A stretch of DNA of 64,000 nucleotides from Candidatus Rokuibacteriota bacterium (GCA_016188005.1 JACPIQ010000008.1:192484-256483); one strand, 5' to 3'; counted from the first letter of the stretch, positions 34,144 through 41,929 are shown. Program-made: numbers and translations. Notes: a model not told the origin generated them from the letters alone.

Positions 34144-35304
34144 ATGGTCCGCTTCACCCCGGAACAGGAGGAGTTCAGGAAGTCGGTGGCCCGCTTCGTG
34201 GCCGCCGAGGTCGCGCCTGCCGCGGCGGCCATGGACGACCGGGCGGAGTTCCCCAGGGCGCTCTTCCGTCGTCTCGGGGAGCTCGGGTACCTGGGGCTGC
34301 GCTATCCCGAGGCCTACGGCGGCGCCGGCTGCGACATGGTCACCTACTGCCTCTTCGCCGAGGAGCTGGCCCTGGGCTCGCTGTCGCTCGCGGCCGTGGG
34401 GGGCATGCAGTCGCTGATGGGCACGTACTTCATCTACAGGTACGGCAGCGACGAGATCCGGCAGCGCTACCTCGTCCCCGCGCTCCGGGGCGAGCTCGTG
34501 GCCACCTTCGCGCTCACCGAGCCCGATGCCGGCTCCGACGTCGCGAACATCAAGGCGCGGGCCGAGCGGCGCGGCGCCGGCTGGGTGCTGAGGGGACGCA
34601 AGATCTGGGTCACCAACGCCCCCGTCGCGGACGTCCTCACGGTGGCCGCCAAGACCTCGGCGGAGCGCGGGGTGAAGAACATCGCCCTCTTTCTGCTGGA
34701 CCGGGCGACCATGCGGGGGATCTCCCTCAGCAAGAAGATCGACAAGATGTCCGTGCGAGCCTCCGAGACGGGGGAGATCGTCCTCGAGGACGTGGAGGTG
34801 CCGGACGGGCACCTCCTGGGCGGCGAGACGGGCGGGGTGGAGAAGGTCGGGGGGGTGCTCGCCGAGGCGCGCATCATGACCGCCGCGCTGTCGGTGGGGC
34901 TGGCCCGCGCGGCGTACCAGGCTGCGCTCGACTACGCGCGCCAGCGGACGGCCTTCGGGAAGCCCATCGTCGAGCATCAGGCCATCGGCTTCAAGCTCGC
35001 GGACATGCTGACGGCGATCCACGCCGCGACGCTCATGACCTACCAGGCGGCGGGGCGCCTGGACGCCGAGCAGCCGGTGGGCCGGGAGGCCGCCATGACC
35101 AAGCTCTTCGCTTCCGAGATGGCCGTGCGGGTCACCGACGACGCCGCGCGCATCCTGGCCTCCTACGGGCTCGCCATGGAGTACCCGGTGCAGCGCTACT
35201 TCCGCGACGCTCGCTTCCTGCTGCCGGGCGGTGGCACCTCCGAGATCCTGCGCCTCATCATCGGGCGGGAGCTGGACTGGGACCGCGGGGGAGCCTTCGC
35301 ATGA
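34144..35304 (+). CDS. Acyl-CoA dehydrogenase family protein with altered catalytic-base position
   Basis: The 386-residue flavoprotein shows the acyl-CoA dehydrogenase fold: FALTEPDAGSD near residue 121, a WVTNA FAD contact near 157, RTAFGKPIVEHQAIGF near 262 and TSEILRLIIGREL at the C-terminus. The catalytic glutamate normally sits in YEGTSE. Here the same place reads GGGTSE, with Gly363 where the Glu should be. The alternative Glu position of isovaleryl-CoA and long-chain dehydrogenases appears to be Ala, with a Glu one residue earlier (LAEARIM). FAD-binding residues are intact. It may use another base, act in a different reaction, or be inactive. The last 4 nt overlap the ligase gene. Confidence 0.85.
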   Translation: MVRFTPEQEEFRKSVARFVAAEVAPAAAAMDDRAEFPRALFRRLGELGYLGLRYPEAYGGAGCDMVTYCLFAEELALGSLSLAAVGGMQSLMGTYFIYRYGSDEIRQRYLVPALRGELVATFALTEPDAGSDVANIKARAERRGAGWVLRGRKIWVTNAPVADVLTVAAKTSAERGVKNIALFLLDRATMRGISLSKKIDKMSVRASETGEIVLEDVEVPDGHLLGGETGGVEKVGGVLAEARIMTAALSVGLARAAYQAALDYARQRTAFGKPIVEHQAIGFKLADMLTAIHAATLMTYQAAGRLDAEQPVGREAAMTKLFASEMAVRVTDDAARILASYGLAMEYPVQRYFRDARFLLPGGGTSEILRLIIGRELDWDRGGAFA

Positions 35305-36599
35305 ACGGGTCGCCGGCGCCCATGTTCCAGCCCTCGGTAGAGACGCGCCCGCGGGAGCAGCTCGAAGCCCTCCAGCTCGAGCGGATGCGCCGCACGCTCG
35401 GTCTCATCAAGGAGAACGCGGCCTACCGCAAGCGCCTCGGCTCCGTGGACGCCGAGGCGCTCCGGTCCGCCGCCGACTGGGCGCGGCTCCCGTTCCTGAC
35501 CAAGGATGCGCTGCGCGACGCCTACCCTCTCCAGCTCTGCTGCGCGCCCCGAGGAACCATCAAGCGGGTGCACATGTCCTCCGGGACCACCGGCAATCCC
35601 ATCGTGAACCCGTACACCCGCGCCGACATCGCCCAGTGGGGCGAGGTCATGGCCCGCTGCTACGTGGCGGCGGGCGTCACCTCTGCCGACGTCGTCCAGA
35701 TCACGCCGTCCTTCGGGCTGTTCACCGGAGGCTTCGGCTTCCACTACGGCGCCGAGCGGCTGGGCGTCATGGTGGTGCCGGCGGGCGCCGGGCGCAGTGC
35801 CCTGCAGCTCAAGCTCATGAAGGACCTGGGCGCGACGGTGCTGGCGGGCATCGCTACCTACCCGCTGCGCCTGCTCGAGGTCGCGCGGGAGGAAGGCTTC
35901 GACCTGCGGGAGCTGAGGCTGCGGGTGGCCATCCTGGGATCGGAGATGTGGTCCGATGACCTGCGCGCCCTCATCGAGCGCGAGCTCGGCATCGAGACCT
36001 TCGACATCATCGGCATGACCGAGAGCGGCGGGCCGGGGCTCGGCATCGACTGCCGGGCCCACGGCGGGATCCACGTCTGGGAGGACCACTACTACTGCGA
36101 GATCGTCGATCCCCTGACCGGCAGCCTGCGCCCGGACGGGCAGGAGGGGGAGCTGGTGCTCTCGACGCTCACACGCGAGGGACTGCCCCTCGTCCGGTAC
36201 CGGACCCACGACCTCACCCGCGTGGTGAGCCGGGATCCCTGCGCCTGCGGGCGTACCCATCTCCGGCTCGACCGGCTGCGGGGGCGCACCGATGACATGG
36301 TGATCTTCAAGGGGGTGAACTTCTACCCGTGCCAGATCGAGTCGCTGGTCGTGGGGCGAGCAGGCCTCGGCCACGAGTACCAGGTGCTGCTCGAGCGCAG
36401 CCCCGAGGGCGCCGACCGGATGCGCCTGCTCGTCGAGGTGAAGCCGGATTTCGATCCGGAGAGCCTGAGGGGGCTCCAGCGGGAGTTCAAGGATCTGCTC
36501 AACCTCACGCCGGAAGTGACGACCCTCAAGGAGGGAGGGATCCCGCGACCCCAGGGGAAGGCCGTGAGGGTCGTGGACCGTCGCGCCACCCAACCATGA
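35301..36599 (+). CDS. paaK: Phenylacetate-CoA ligase family protein (PaaK-like)
   Basis: The 432-residue adenylate-forming enzyme has the ATP phosphate loop SSGTTGNP near residue 93, FDIIGMTESGGPG near 234 and YRTHDLTRVV near 300. The C-terminal lobe RTDDMVIFKGVNFYP with the catalytic Lys domain follows. Cysteines in DPCACGRTHLRL match the zinc-binding hairpin of PaaK. It activates phenylacetate or related aryl acids to CoA thioesters with ATP. It is the last gene of the left-hand unidirectional block, 57 bp before the dif-like site. Exact acid unknown; aryl or heteroaromatic acids are likely from family. Confidence 0.9.
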   Translation: MNGSPAPMFQPSVETRPREQLEALQLERMRRTLGLIKENAAYRKRLGSVDAEALRSAADWARLPFLTKDALRDAYPLQLCCAPRGTIKRVHMSSGTTGNPIVNPYTRADIAQWGEVMARCYVAAGVTSADVVQITPSFGLFTGGFGFHYGAERLGVMVVPAGAGRSALQLKLMKDLGATVLAGIATYPLRLLEVAREEGFDLRELRLRVAILGSEMWSDDLRALIERELGIETFDIIGMTESGGPGLGIDCRAHGGIHVWEDHYYCEIVDPLTGSLRPDGQEGELVLSTLTREGLPLVRYRTHDLTRVVSRDPCACGRTHLRLDRLRGRTDDMVIFKGVNFYPCQIESLVVGRAGLGHEYQVLLERSPEGADRMRLLVEVKPDFDPESLRGLQREFKDLLNLTPEVTTLKEGGIPRPQGKAVRVVDRRATQP

Positions 36600-36738
36600 G
36601 TGCCCGCGACGGCTGCGGCTTCCTCCGGCGAGCGGGCGACGTGTCGCTGAGCCCGGACTTAACATAATGCACCTTATCGGACATCAGATCGCCCTCGCGG
36701 GACTCCCGAGGCGCAGGGAGAGAGCAAACAGCAGCGCC
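36600..36738. other. Convergent intergenic region between paaK and the TPR gene
   Basis: Two genes end here from opposite sides. The GC-rich left part contains GCCCGC/GCGGGC arms (about 36603-36638), a possible terminator without T-tract. The centre is a distinctly AT-rich island carrying the dif-like sequence at 36657-36684. The right part has a CTCCC/GGGAG small stem on the minus strand. No coding sequence is credible in it. Confidence 0.6.
36657..36684 (-). other. dif: Candidate dif site (XerC/XerD chromosome dimer resolution site)
   Basis: Read on the minus strand, the 28 bp consist of an 11-bp left arm ATGTCCGATAA, a 6-bp centre GGTGCA and an 11-bp right arm TTATGTTAAGT. The right arm differs from the Escherichia coli XerD-binding arm (TTATGTTAAAT) by one base. 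The left arm carries the CCGATAA half known from actinobacterial dif sites. Arm lengths and the 6-bp spacer are exactly those of dif. It is an AT-rich island in 70% GC DNA, between convergent genes, at the point where gene orientation switches from all + to mostly -. No xer gene is nearby, as is normal for chromosomal dif. Confidence 0.75.
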
Positions 36739-37401
36739 TTACTGCTTTGGAGGGGTCTCGGGGCTGGCGAGCCGGCTACGGATGTCGGCGGCGCGCCGGC
36801 TATCCGGGCGCTCCTTGAGCAGGCGCGAGTAAGTCTCGCGCGCCGCCGCCGGATTGCCGCCGAACTCCTGGGCACGGGCCAATCCCAAGAGCCCCTCCTC
36901 GTAGAGGAAATCCTTCGGGGTCAGCCCGCCGAGGGCCGCCTGAAAGGCGACCTGGGCCCTGGCGTGGTCGCGCTGAGCCTCCCAGGTGTATCCGATGCCG
37001 ACAGCCGCCAGGCTCCTCAGGGTGGCCGTGGCGCCCTTGGCGATGGCGATCTCGTAGGCGCCGCGCGCGGCGGCGTGCTGGCCGGCCTCGAAGCGGAGAT
37101 TGCCGAGCCGGTAGGCCGCCTCGGCGGCTCCGGAGAATCGCGGGTACTCGGTGAGGACGGCCTCGAGAGCCCGGAGCGCTCGGTCACGGGCCTCGGCCGA
37201 CGCTCCGGCCGCCGTGGCCTGCTGGGCGAGCTCCGCTGCAGCGACGAGCGCCAGGCGGCCACGCGCGTCCTGCGCGTTGTACCAGCTGTAGCCGCCGAAG
37301 GCCGCGGCCCCCAGCAGGCTCAGCGCGGCGAGCGCCACGACGGTCCAGCGCACCACACGGGAGGTCCTGCGCCAGGCCGCCAGAAGATCCGGCACCGGCA
37401 T
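36739..37401 (-). CDS. Membrane-anchored tetratricopeptide-like protein (YfgM-type)
   Basis: The 220-residue protein has an N-terminal cytoplasmic tail, one membrane segment at about residues 18-38 (VVRWTVVALAALSLLGAAAFG) and an Ala-rich helical domain with TPR-like helix pairs (AAEAAYRLGNLRFEAGQHAAARGAYEIA; LGLARAQEFGGNPAAARETYSRLL). The layout resembles YfgM/TPR_21 proteins, which sit on the outer face of the inner membrane and assist secretion or envelope biogenesis. The bactofilin gene lies immediately upstream with a 1-nt overlap, suggesting a shared envelope or cytoskeletal role. No enzyme motif is present. Confidence 0.75.
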   Translation of the reverse strand: MPVPDLLAAWRRTSRVVRWTVVALAALSLLGAAAFGGYSWYNAQDARGRLALVAAAELAQQATAAGASAEARDRALRALEAVLTEYPRFSGAAEAAYRLGNLRFEAGQHAAARGAYEIAIAKGATATLRSLAAVGIGYTWEAQRDHARAQVAFQAALGGLTPKDFLYEEGLLGLARAQEFGGNPAAARETYSRLLKERPDSRRAADIRSRLASPETPPKQ

Positions 37402-37859
37402 CAGCCTCCGGCCCGGGGCGCGGTGGGGCGAGTCGTGGCCGGGCGCTCCACCCAGATCTCCCCCTTCACGGAGGCGCCGTCGGCGGCCGAGAAGCTTCCC
37501 GTGCGGAGGGTGCCGGTGAGAACGCCCGAGGGCAGGATCTCCACGCGCGTCGACGCCGAAAGGTTGCCGCGCACGGTCCCGCCGATCACGATGGCCGCGG
37601 CGTCGATGTTGGCATCCACCTGGGCGCCCTCGCCCACGAGCACGCGCCCGGTCACCTTGATCTCGCCCTCGAACTTGCCGAGGATCTGGAAGTCCCCTTC
37701 CCCGGCCAGCTCGCCCCGGAAGGAGAGGCGGCCGCCGATGCCCGCGCTCGCCGGGACGCTGACGCTGTCGCTGCGCCGGGGCGCCGGCTCCTCGGCCTCG
37801 GGATCGCTGTCCGCGCCGCTCAGGCCGAGGTAGCCGAGCGCGGCGCGCATCACGCCCAC
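37401..37859 (-). CDS. Bactofilin family cytoskeletal protein
   Basis: The 152-residue protein has the bactofilin core (DUF583) from about residue 40 to 135. It is a run of short beta strands with hydrophobic residues at regular spacing and turns such as GEFEG, VGEGAQVDANI, IGGTVRGN and LPSGVLTG, which build a right-handed beta helix that polymerises. The N-terminal 40 residues and the Pro/Thr-rich C-terminal tail are disordered, as usual. Bactofilins scaffold cell-wall enzymes and affect cell shape. The gene is divergent from the Nudix gene; the 89-bp region between them should contain both promoters, but I see only a TATGCT (37903-37908) on the + strand. Confidence 0.9.
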   Translation of the reverse strand: MGVMRAALGYLGLSGADSDPEAEEPAPRRSDSVSVPASAGIGGRLSFRGELAGEGDFQILGKFEGEIKVTGRVLVGEGAQVDANIDAAAIVIGGTVRGNLSASTRVEILPSGVLTGTLRTGSFSAADGASVKGEIWVERPATTRPTAPRAGG

Positions 37860-37948
37860 GGCTGGGCTCCGGCCGCCGGGTCGGATGAGTGGCTCACTCT
37901 CGTATGCTAGGCGGAGCGCACTGGAGAGTCAAGGAAAGGAGCGGGCCA

Positions 37949-38464
37949 TTGCCACAGCGCTTGAGATTCTGCATGGCCTGCGGGCGGCGGCTCGCCAGCG
38001 TCCGCGAGGAGGGGCACGCGCGACGCCGCTGTCCGCGTTGCGGCTGGACGTTCTACAACAACCCGGTGCCCGCGGTGCTCGGCATCGCCGAGCGCGGAGG
38101 GCGCGTGCTCCTGGCCCGGCGCGCGGCGCCGCCCTACGAGGGGACCTGGGACCTGCCGGGCGGCTTCCTCGAGGCGGGAGAGACGCCTGAGCGCGCCCTG
38201 CTCCGCGAGCTTCGCGAGGAACTCGGTGTCGGGACGCTCCGCCCGCGCTTCATCGGGTTCTTCGTCGAGACGTACGGCGCCGGGGGGATGCCCGTCCTCG
38301 TCGCCGTCTACCGGGTGCGGTTGACCGGCGAGCCCCGCGCCATGAGCGACGTCGCCGAGGTGCGCTGGTTCCCCCGGCGGCGGCTGCCGCTGCGCGAGAT
38401 CGCCTTCCCCGCCATGCGCCGGGCGGTCCGCGCTTATGGGCGCGGCGCGACACGCTTGCCCTGA
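37949..38464 (+). CDS. Nudix hydrolase with N-terminal zinc ribbon
   Basis: The preferred start is the TTG at 37949, seven bases after a strong AAGGAAAGGAG; an upstream GTG at 37889 lacks such a site. The 171-residue product begins with a zinc ribbon (CMAC...CPRC) and then a complete Nudix box, GFLEAGE-x7-REL-x-EELGV, with all metal-binding glutamates. This ribbon plus Nudix layout resembles NudC-related and ADP-ribose/NADH pyrophosphatase-like proteins. The substrate is a nucleoside diphosphate derivative, not further defined. It ends 23 nt before a radical SAM gene. Confidence 0.85.
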   Translation: MPQRLRFCMACGRRLASVREEGHARRRCPRCGWTFYNNPVPAVLGIAERGGRVLLARRAAPPYEGTWDLPGGFLEAGETPERALLRELREELGVGTLRPRFIGFFVETYGAGGMPVLVAVYRVRLTGEPRAMSDVAEVRWFPRRRLPLREIAFPAMRRAVRAYGRGATRLP

Positions 38465-38487
38465 TGCCTCGGCCCTGACCGGCGCCG

Positions 38488-39960
38488 ATGCGCGTCCTGC
38501 TCGTCTACTTCAACCCGGCGCGGGACCTCCTCCCGGCGCCGCCCATCGGGCTCGCCTACGTCGCCAGCGCCACCGAGCGCGCCGGCCACGAGGTGCGCGT
38601 GCTCGACCTGCTGGCCCGCGAGCGCCCCGGCGCCGACGTGGCGCAGGCCGTGCGGGCCTTCGCCCCTCACGTCGTTGGCATCTCGGTGCGCAACATCGAC
38701 AACATCGTCCGCCAGCGCCCGGCCTGGCACCTGGGCGAGCTGGCTGGACTGCTGGCGGCGGTACGCCGCGAGGGCCCCGTTCCCATCGTCCTCGGCGGTC
38801 CGGCGGTGTCCGTCCTGGGCGCCACGGCGCTCAACCGCCTCGACGCGGACTTCGCGGTGGTGGGCGAGGGCGAGGAAACCTTCCCGGCGCTCCTGTCGGC
38901 GCTGGAGGGCCACCGCCCCTGGGGCGGGATCCCCGGCCTCTGCTACCGGGACGGCGGCGCCGTGCGCGGGATGCCCCCGGCGCGGCTGCCGCGCTTCGGC
39001 GCCTCCGGCATGGAGCGCTGGGTCCACTGGCCCGCGTACGAGCGGCGAGGCGGGACATGGGCGATCCAGACCAAGCGCGGCTGCCCGCTCCACTGCTGCT
39101 ACTGCGCCTACCCGGGCATCGAGGGCCACGCCGGCCGGATGCGTCCCCCCGAGGAGGTGGTGGACGAGATCGAGCACGTCATGACCCACGTGGGCCCGCG
39201 CACCTTCGAGCTGGTGGACTCCACCTTCAATGTCCCGCCGGAGCCCGCGGCGGCGCTCTGCCGCGAGATCATCCGCCGCGGCCTCGACGTCCGTCTGACA
39301 GCCATGGGCGTCAACCCCCTGGGCGTCTCGGAGAGCCTGTTCACCCTCATGCGGCAGGCGGGCTTCAACTCGATGATGATCACCCCCGAGGCGGCCAGCG
39401 ACCCCATGCTCCGGACCCTGAGAAAGGGCTTCACCGTCGAGGACGTGCGCCGGACGGCCACGCTGGCGCGGAGCTGCGGCATCGCCAGCGCCTGGTTCTT
39501 CATGCTCGGCGGGCCGGGGGAGACGCGGGAGACGGTGGAGCAGACGGTGTCCTTCGTGGAGCGGCACCTGAGCTGGAGGGGCTGCGTGTCCATCTTCATG
39601 ACGGGCATCCGCATCCTGCCCGGCACCGAGCTGCAGCGTCGCGCCGTCGCCGAGGGGCATCTGGCGCCGGACCTGGACCTCGCGGAGCCGGCCTTCTATC
39701 TCTCGCCGGCCGTGGACGAGGACTGGATCCTCTCCCGCATCAGCCGCGCCATCAGACGCTGTCCGGCCGTGGTGCATGCCGCCGAGGAAGGGCGGTCGAC
39801 GTACGAACGGCTGGTGGACCGGGCGCTCGGCCTGCTCGGCGTGGCCCCGCCGTACTGGCGCTTCCTGCCACTGCTGCTGCGCGTGCCTCCGGTTCCCACG
39901 CTGCGGCAGCGCTACCGGCCCGCCGGCGCCGCACCCACCGCGCCGCCTACCGCGCGCTGA
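38488..39960 (+). CDS. B12-binding radical SAM protein
   Basis: The 490-residue protein has an N-terminal cobalamin-binding-like Rossmann domain (residues 1-140, with PPIGLAYVAS and a GGPAVS loop) and a radical SAM domain with C199-x3-C203-x2-C206 (CPLHCCYC). There is GEGEETF near residue 126 and SAWFFMLGGPGETRETVEQT near 335, typical of the BchE-like class B group. These enzymes catalyse methylations, cyclisations or rearrangements in pathways such as hopanoid modification. No lower-axial DxHxxG motif is seen, as expected for base-off/His-off members. Its last 14 nt overlap the end of the opposite-strand radical SAM gene. The reaction is unknown. Confidence 0.85.
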   Translation: MRVLLVYFNPARDLLPAPPIGLAYVASATERAGHEVRVLDLLARERPGADVAQAVRAFAPHVVGISVRNIDNIVRQRPAWHLGELAGLLAAVRREGPVPIVLGGPAVSVLGATALNRLDADFAVVGEGEETFPALLSALEGHRPWGGIPGLCYRDGGAVRGMPPARLPRFGASGMERWVHWPAYERRGGTWAIQTKRGCPLHCCYCAYPGIEGHAGRMRPPEEVVDEIEHVMTHVGPRTFELVDSTFNVPPEPAAALCREIIRRGLDVRLTAMGVNPLGVSESLFTLMRQAGFNSMMITPEAASDPMLRTLRKGFTVEDVRRTATLARSCGIASAWFFMLGGPGETRETVEQTVSFVERHLSWRGCVSIFMTGIRILPGTELQRRAVAEGHLAPDLDLAEPAFYLSPAVDEDWILSRISRAIRRCPAVVHAAEEGRSTYERLVDRALGLLGVAPPYWRFLPLLLRVPPVPTLRQRYRPAGAAPTAPPTAR

Positions 39961-40945
39961 CCACGGTGGTGCAGGCGCTTCCGAGCTTGGGCAGCTCCTC
40001 GCGGGGCTCCCGCTCCCAGCGGAGCGCGATGCGCTCACCGCGCGCGAAGGGGCAGAACGGATCGGCCGCCTCCAGGCCCCCCACCAGCGCCCGGCGACCC
40101 GCGCAGCCTCCGCGGCACGGGCACCCCGCGCAGGCCGGCGGGACCTGCCGGGCGGCCCTGAACTCCGCGGTGTCGGTGATGGACTCGCCCAGCGCCTCCA
40201 GGTCCGCGAGGCGCAGGGTGCTGTCGGGCCAGTAGGTGCATGGCAGGACGCGCCCGTCCGGAGCCACGCGCACGGTGGAGCGGCCGCAGCCCCGAGGCGC
40301 CCCCTCGTCGATGCCGAGGACGCCGGCCAGCACGGGCTCCGTCGTGGCGACGAGCCGCGTGGCGTCCGCGAGGCGCCGCATGGCGTCCCAGAACTCCCCG
40401 TAGCCGACGCTGAACTGGTCGCCCCTCGACGGCTGGTAGATGTTGACGCGCAGGGGGGCGCCGAAGGGGGCGGCGACCCGGGCGATCTCGGGCAGCCGCC
40501 GGTGGTTGATGCGCATCAACACCGCGGTCACCGTCACCGGGACGCCCAGCGCGCTCGCGCGCGCGAGCGTGTCCATCACCAGCCGCCAGTTGCCGCGACC
40601 GCGGAAGCCGTCGTGCTCACGCTCGGTCGGGAAGTCCAGCGAGCACTCCACGGCGTGGAAGCGCTTCACGGTCGCGTCGGGCAGGGACTGGATGCTGAGG
40701 CCATTCGAGGTGATGCTCACGGGCAGCCGGCGGGCGTGGAGATCGTCGAGGATCGCCCGGTAGTCCGGGTGCAACCCGTTCTCGCCGACGCCAAGGTTCA
40801 CCGAGCGTGCGGGGATGCTGTCAAACACCCGGGCGACGTCCTGACGGGAAAGGCGGCCCGCCGCGAGCGCCGGCCGATAGCAGTGAGGGCAGCGGAGGTC
40901 GCACTCGTTGGTGAGGCCGATTCCCACCGCGAACCCTGCGGCCAC
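39947..40945 (-). CDS. Radical SAM/SPASM-type protein
   Basis: The preferred start is the GTG at 40945, directly behind GAGGAGGGGAG. The 332-residue protein has C15-x3-C19-x2-C22 (CDLRCPHC) near its N-terminus, so little precedes the radical SAM core. A C-terminal cysteine-rich region (GCGRSTV, VLPCTYW, CAGCPCRGGC and CPF) should hold auxiliary 4Fe-4S clusters as in SPASM/twitch proteins. Such enzymes mature peptides, make quinone cofactors or modify heme. No precursor peptide gene is obvious. The upstream hypothetical gene (40972-41553) is 26 nt away on the same strand and is the best candidate partner. Confidence 0.82.
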   Translation of the reverse strand: MAAGFAVGIGLTNECDLRCPHCYRPALAAGRLSRQDVARVFDSIPARSVNLGVGENGLHPDYRAILDDLHARRLPVSITSNGLSIQSLPDATVKRFHAVECSLDFPTEREHDGFRGRGNWRLVMDTLARASALGVPVTVTAVLMRINHRRLPEIARVAAPFGAPLRVNIYQPSRGDQFSVGYGEFWDAMRRLADATRLVATTEPVLAGVLGIDEGAPRGCGRSTVRVAPDGRVLPCTYWPDSTLRLADLEALGESITDTAEFRAARQVPPACAGCPCRGGCAGRRALVGGLEAADPFCPFARGERIALRWEREPREELPKLGSACTTVVSAR

Positions 40946-40971
40946 GCTCCCCTCCTCGCTGACGGCCCGGA

Positions 40972-41553
40972 CTAGTCGTCCCCGGAGCGGACCCCGTAGG
41001 AGGAGACGACCAGGGGGTAGGTGCCCGCCAGCTCCAGACGCTGCGGCAGCTTCCACTCGTCAAGGATGGCCGCGATCCGATCGGCCATGGTGGCGCCGTA
41101 GTAGTCGAGGAACTCCTTGGCGAAGATCACCCTGTGCGCGGCCTTCCCCCTGCCGGTCAGGATCACGAAGGCCTGCCCCTCACGGACCCGGTCCCACGAC
41201 GACACCGCCGTGTAGTAGCGGAAATGATCGCGCAGATACGCCTCCACCTGCCGCACCGCCGTGGCGTTCACGAGCGGCCGATCGGGCGGCCCGACGGAGA
41301 AGCCCTCGTCCTCCAGGCGGACGATGGAGTAGCCGATGGCCCGGAGCTCCTGGGCACTGGCGCGCGCGCGGCGCCGGTCGGCGCCTCGCCGCTCCTCACC
41401 CGCGGCCACCGGGCGCCTCCGGCGCTCCCGCTGCCGGCGATCGTCCTGACGGCGGTCGACGACCACGCTCACGTCGCCCTCCGGGAACTCGTGGCGGAGA
41501 TGGCTCAGCAGCTCGGCTTGTCCCCGCGCCACGACGAACAGGACTCGAGCCAT
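40972..41553 (-). CDS. Hypothetical protein with Arg-rich linker
   Basis: The protein has 193 residues from ATG 41553 (GGAGAGGGG upstream). The N-terminus (ARVLFVVARGQAELLSHLRHEF) looks like a short alpha/beta element. Residues about 33-68 are a repetitive DRRxxxRRxRERRRR-type linker ending GADRRR. A conserved-looking C-terminal domain follows (YLRDHFRYYTAVSSWDRVREGQAFVILTG, then FLDYYGATMADRIAAILDEW). I do not recognise the C-terminal domain. Co-transcription with the SPASM protein 26 nt downstream suggests a linked function. There is no signal peptide or membrane segment. Confidence 0.6.
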   Translation of the reverse strand: MARVLFVVARGQAELLSHLRHEFPEGDVSVVVDRRQDDRRQRERRRRPVAAGEERRGADRRRARASAQELRAIGYSIVRLEDEGFSVGPPDRPLVNATAVRQVEAYLRDHFRYYTAVSSWDRVREGQAFVILTGRGKAAHRVIFAKEFLDYYGATMADRIAAILDEWKLPQRLELAGTYPLVVSSYGVRSGDD

Positions 41554-41759
41554 GGCCCCTCTCCCCGGCACCCGGCGCCGTGTGGATCTCGGTCACCCAT
41601 CACGGCACTCTGGTGCGCATCTCTTGCACGTTCGGTGCCGGGCAGCCCCGATGCGTGAAATCAGGCAAGTACGGCCCCGCCCGTGCCCGCTCGGGTGGCG
41701 GTCGTAAGGTTTCCCGACGTGCCCGGGTGGCCGGCGCGTCGGTCTTGCCACGGAGCGCG

Positions 41760-41789
41760 AGTCTAGCAGACACGGCATCCTGGGCTCAA
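41760..41789 (-). promoter_or_regulatory. Extended -10 promoter for the Arg-rich protein/SPASM operon
   Basis: On the minus strand TTGAGC (41784-41789) is followed after 18 bp by TAGACT (41760-41765), preceded by TGC to form an extended -10. Transcription would start near 41753, giving a leader of about 200 nt before the ATG at 41553. Confidence 0.45.
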
Positions 41790-41838
41790 GGATTGTCGCT
41801 CCGCCCGCCGGCAGCCCCGCCGCCTCGTCGCGGCGTCC

Positions 41839-41868
41839 TTGCATGGCGCGCCAGCCTGCGGGTAGAAT
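41839..41868 (+). promoter_or_regulatory. Promoter for the histidine phosphatase gene
   Basis: TTGCAT (41839-41844) and TAGAAT (41863-41868) are 18 bp apart. Transcription would start about 55 nt before the GTG at 41930. GGAGGAG at 41890-41897 lies in the leader but is too far from the chosen start to serve it. Confidence 0.5.
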
Positions 41869-41929
41869 CGCGGCGCCCCATGCCCTCGCTGGAGGAGTCC
41901 GGCTTACAGTCCCACCGCGGTCTGGCCCT

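Larger units (their letters stand above)
41554..41929. other. 376-bp divergent intergenic region
   Basis: Two divergent promoters can be seen, one for each flanking gene (41760-41789 minus, 41839-41868 plus). The minus promoter leaves a leader of about 200 nt in which I find no convincing riboswitch, terminator or repeat. A short reading frame in that leader (41593-41844, minus, with a few Cys near its end) has no ribosome-binding site and no recognised similarity. Confidence 0.5.

Noticed and set aside
41593-41844. Small Cys-containing frame on the minus strand in the intergenic region
   Set aside because: No ribosome-binding site and no recognisable family; the few Cys residues do not form a convincing metal motif.
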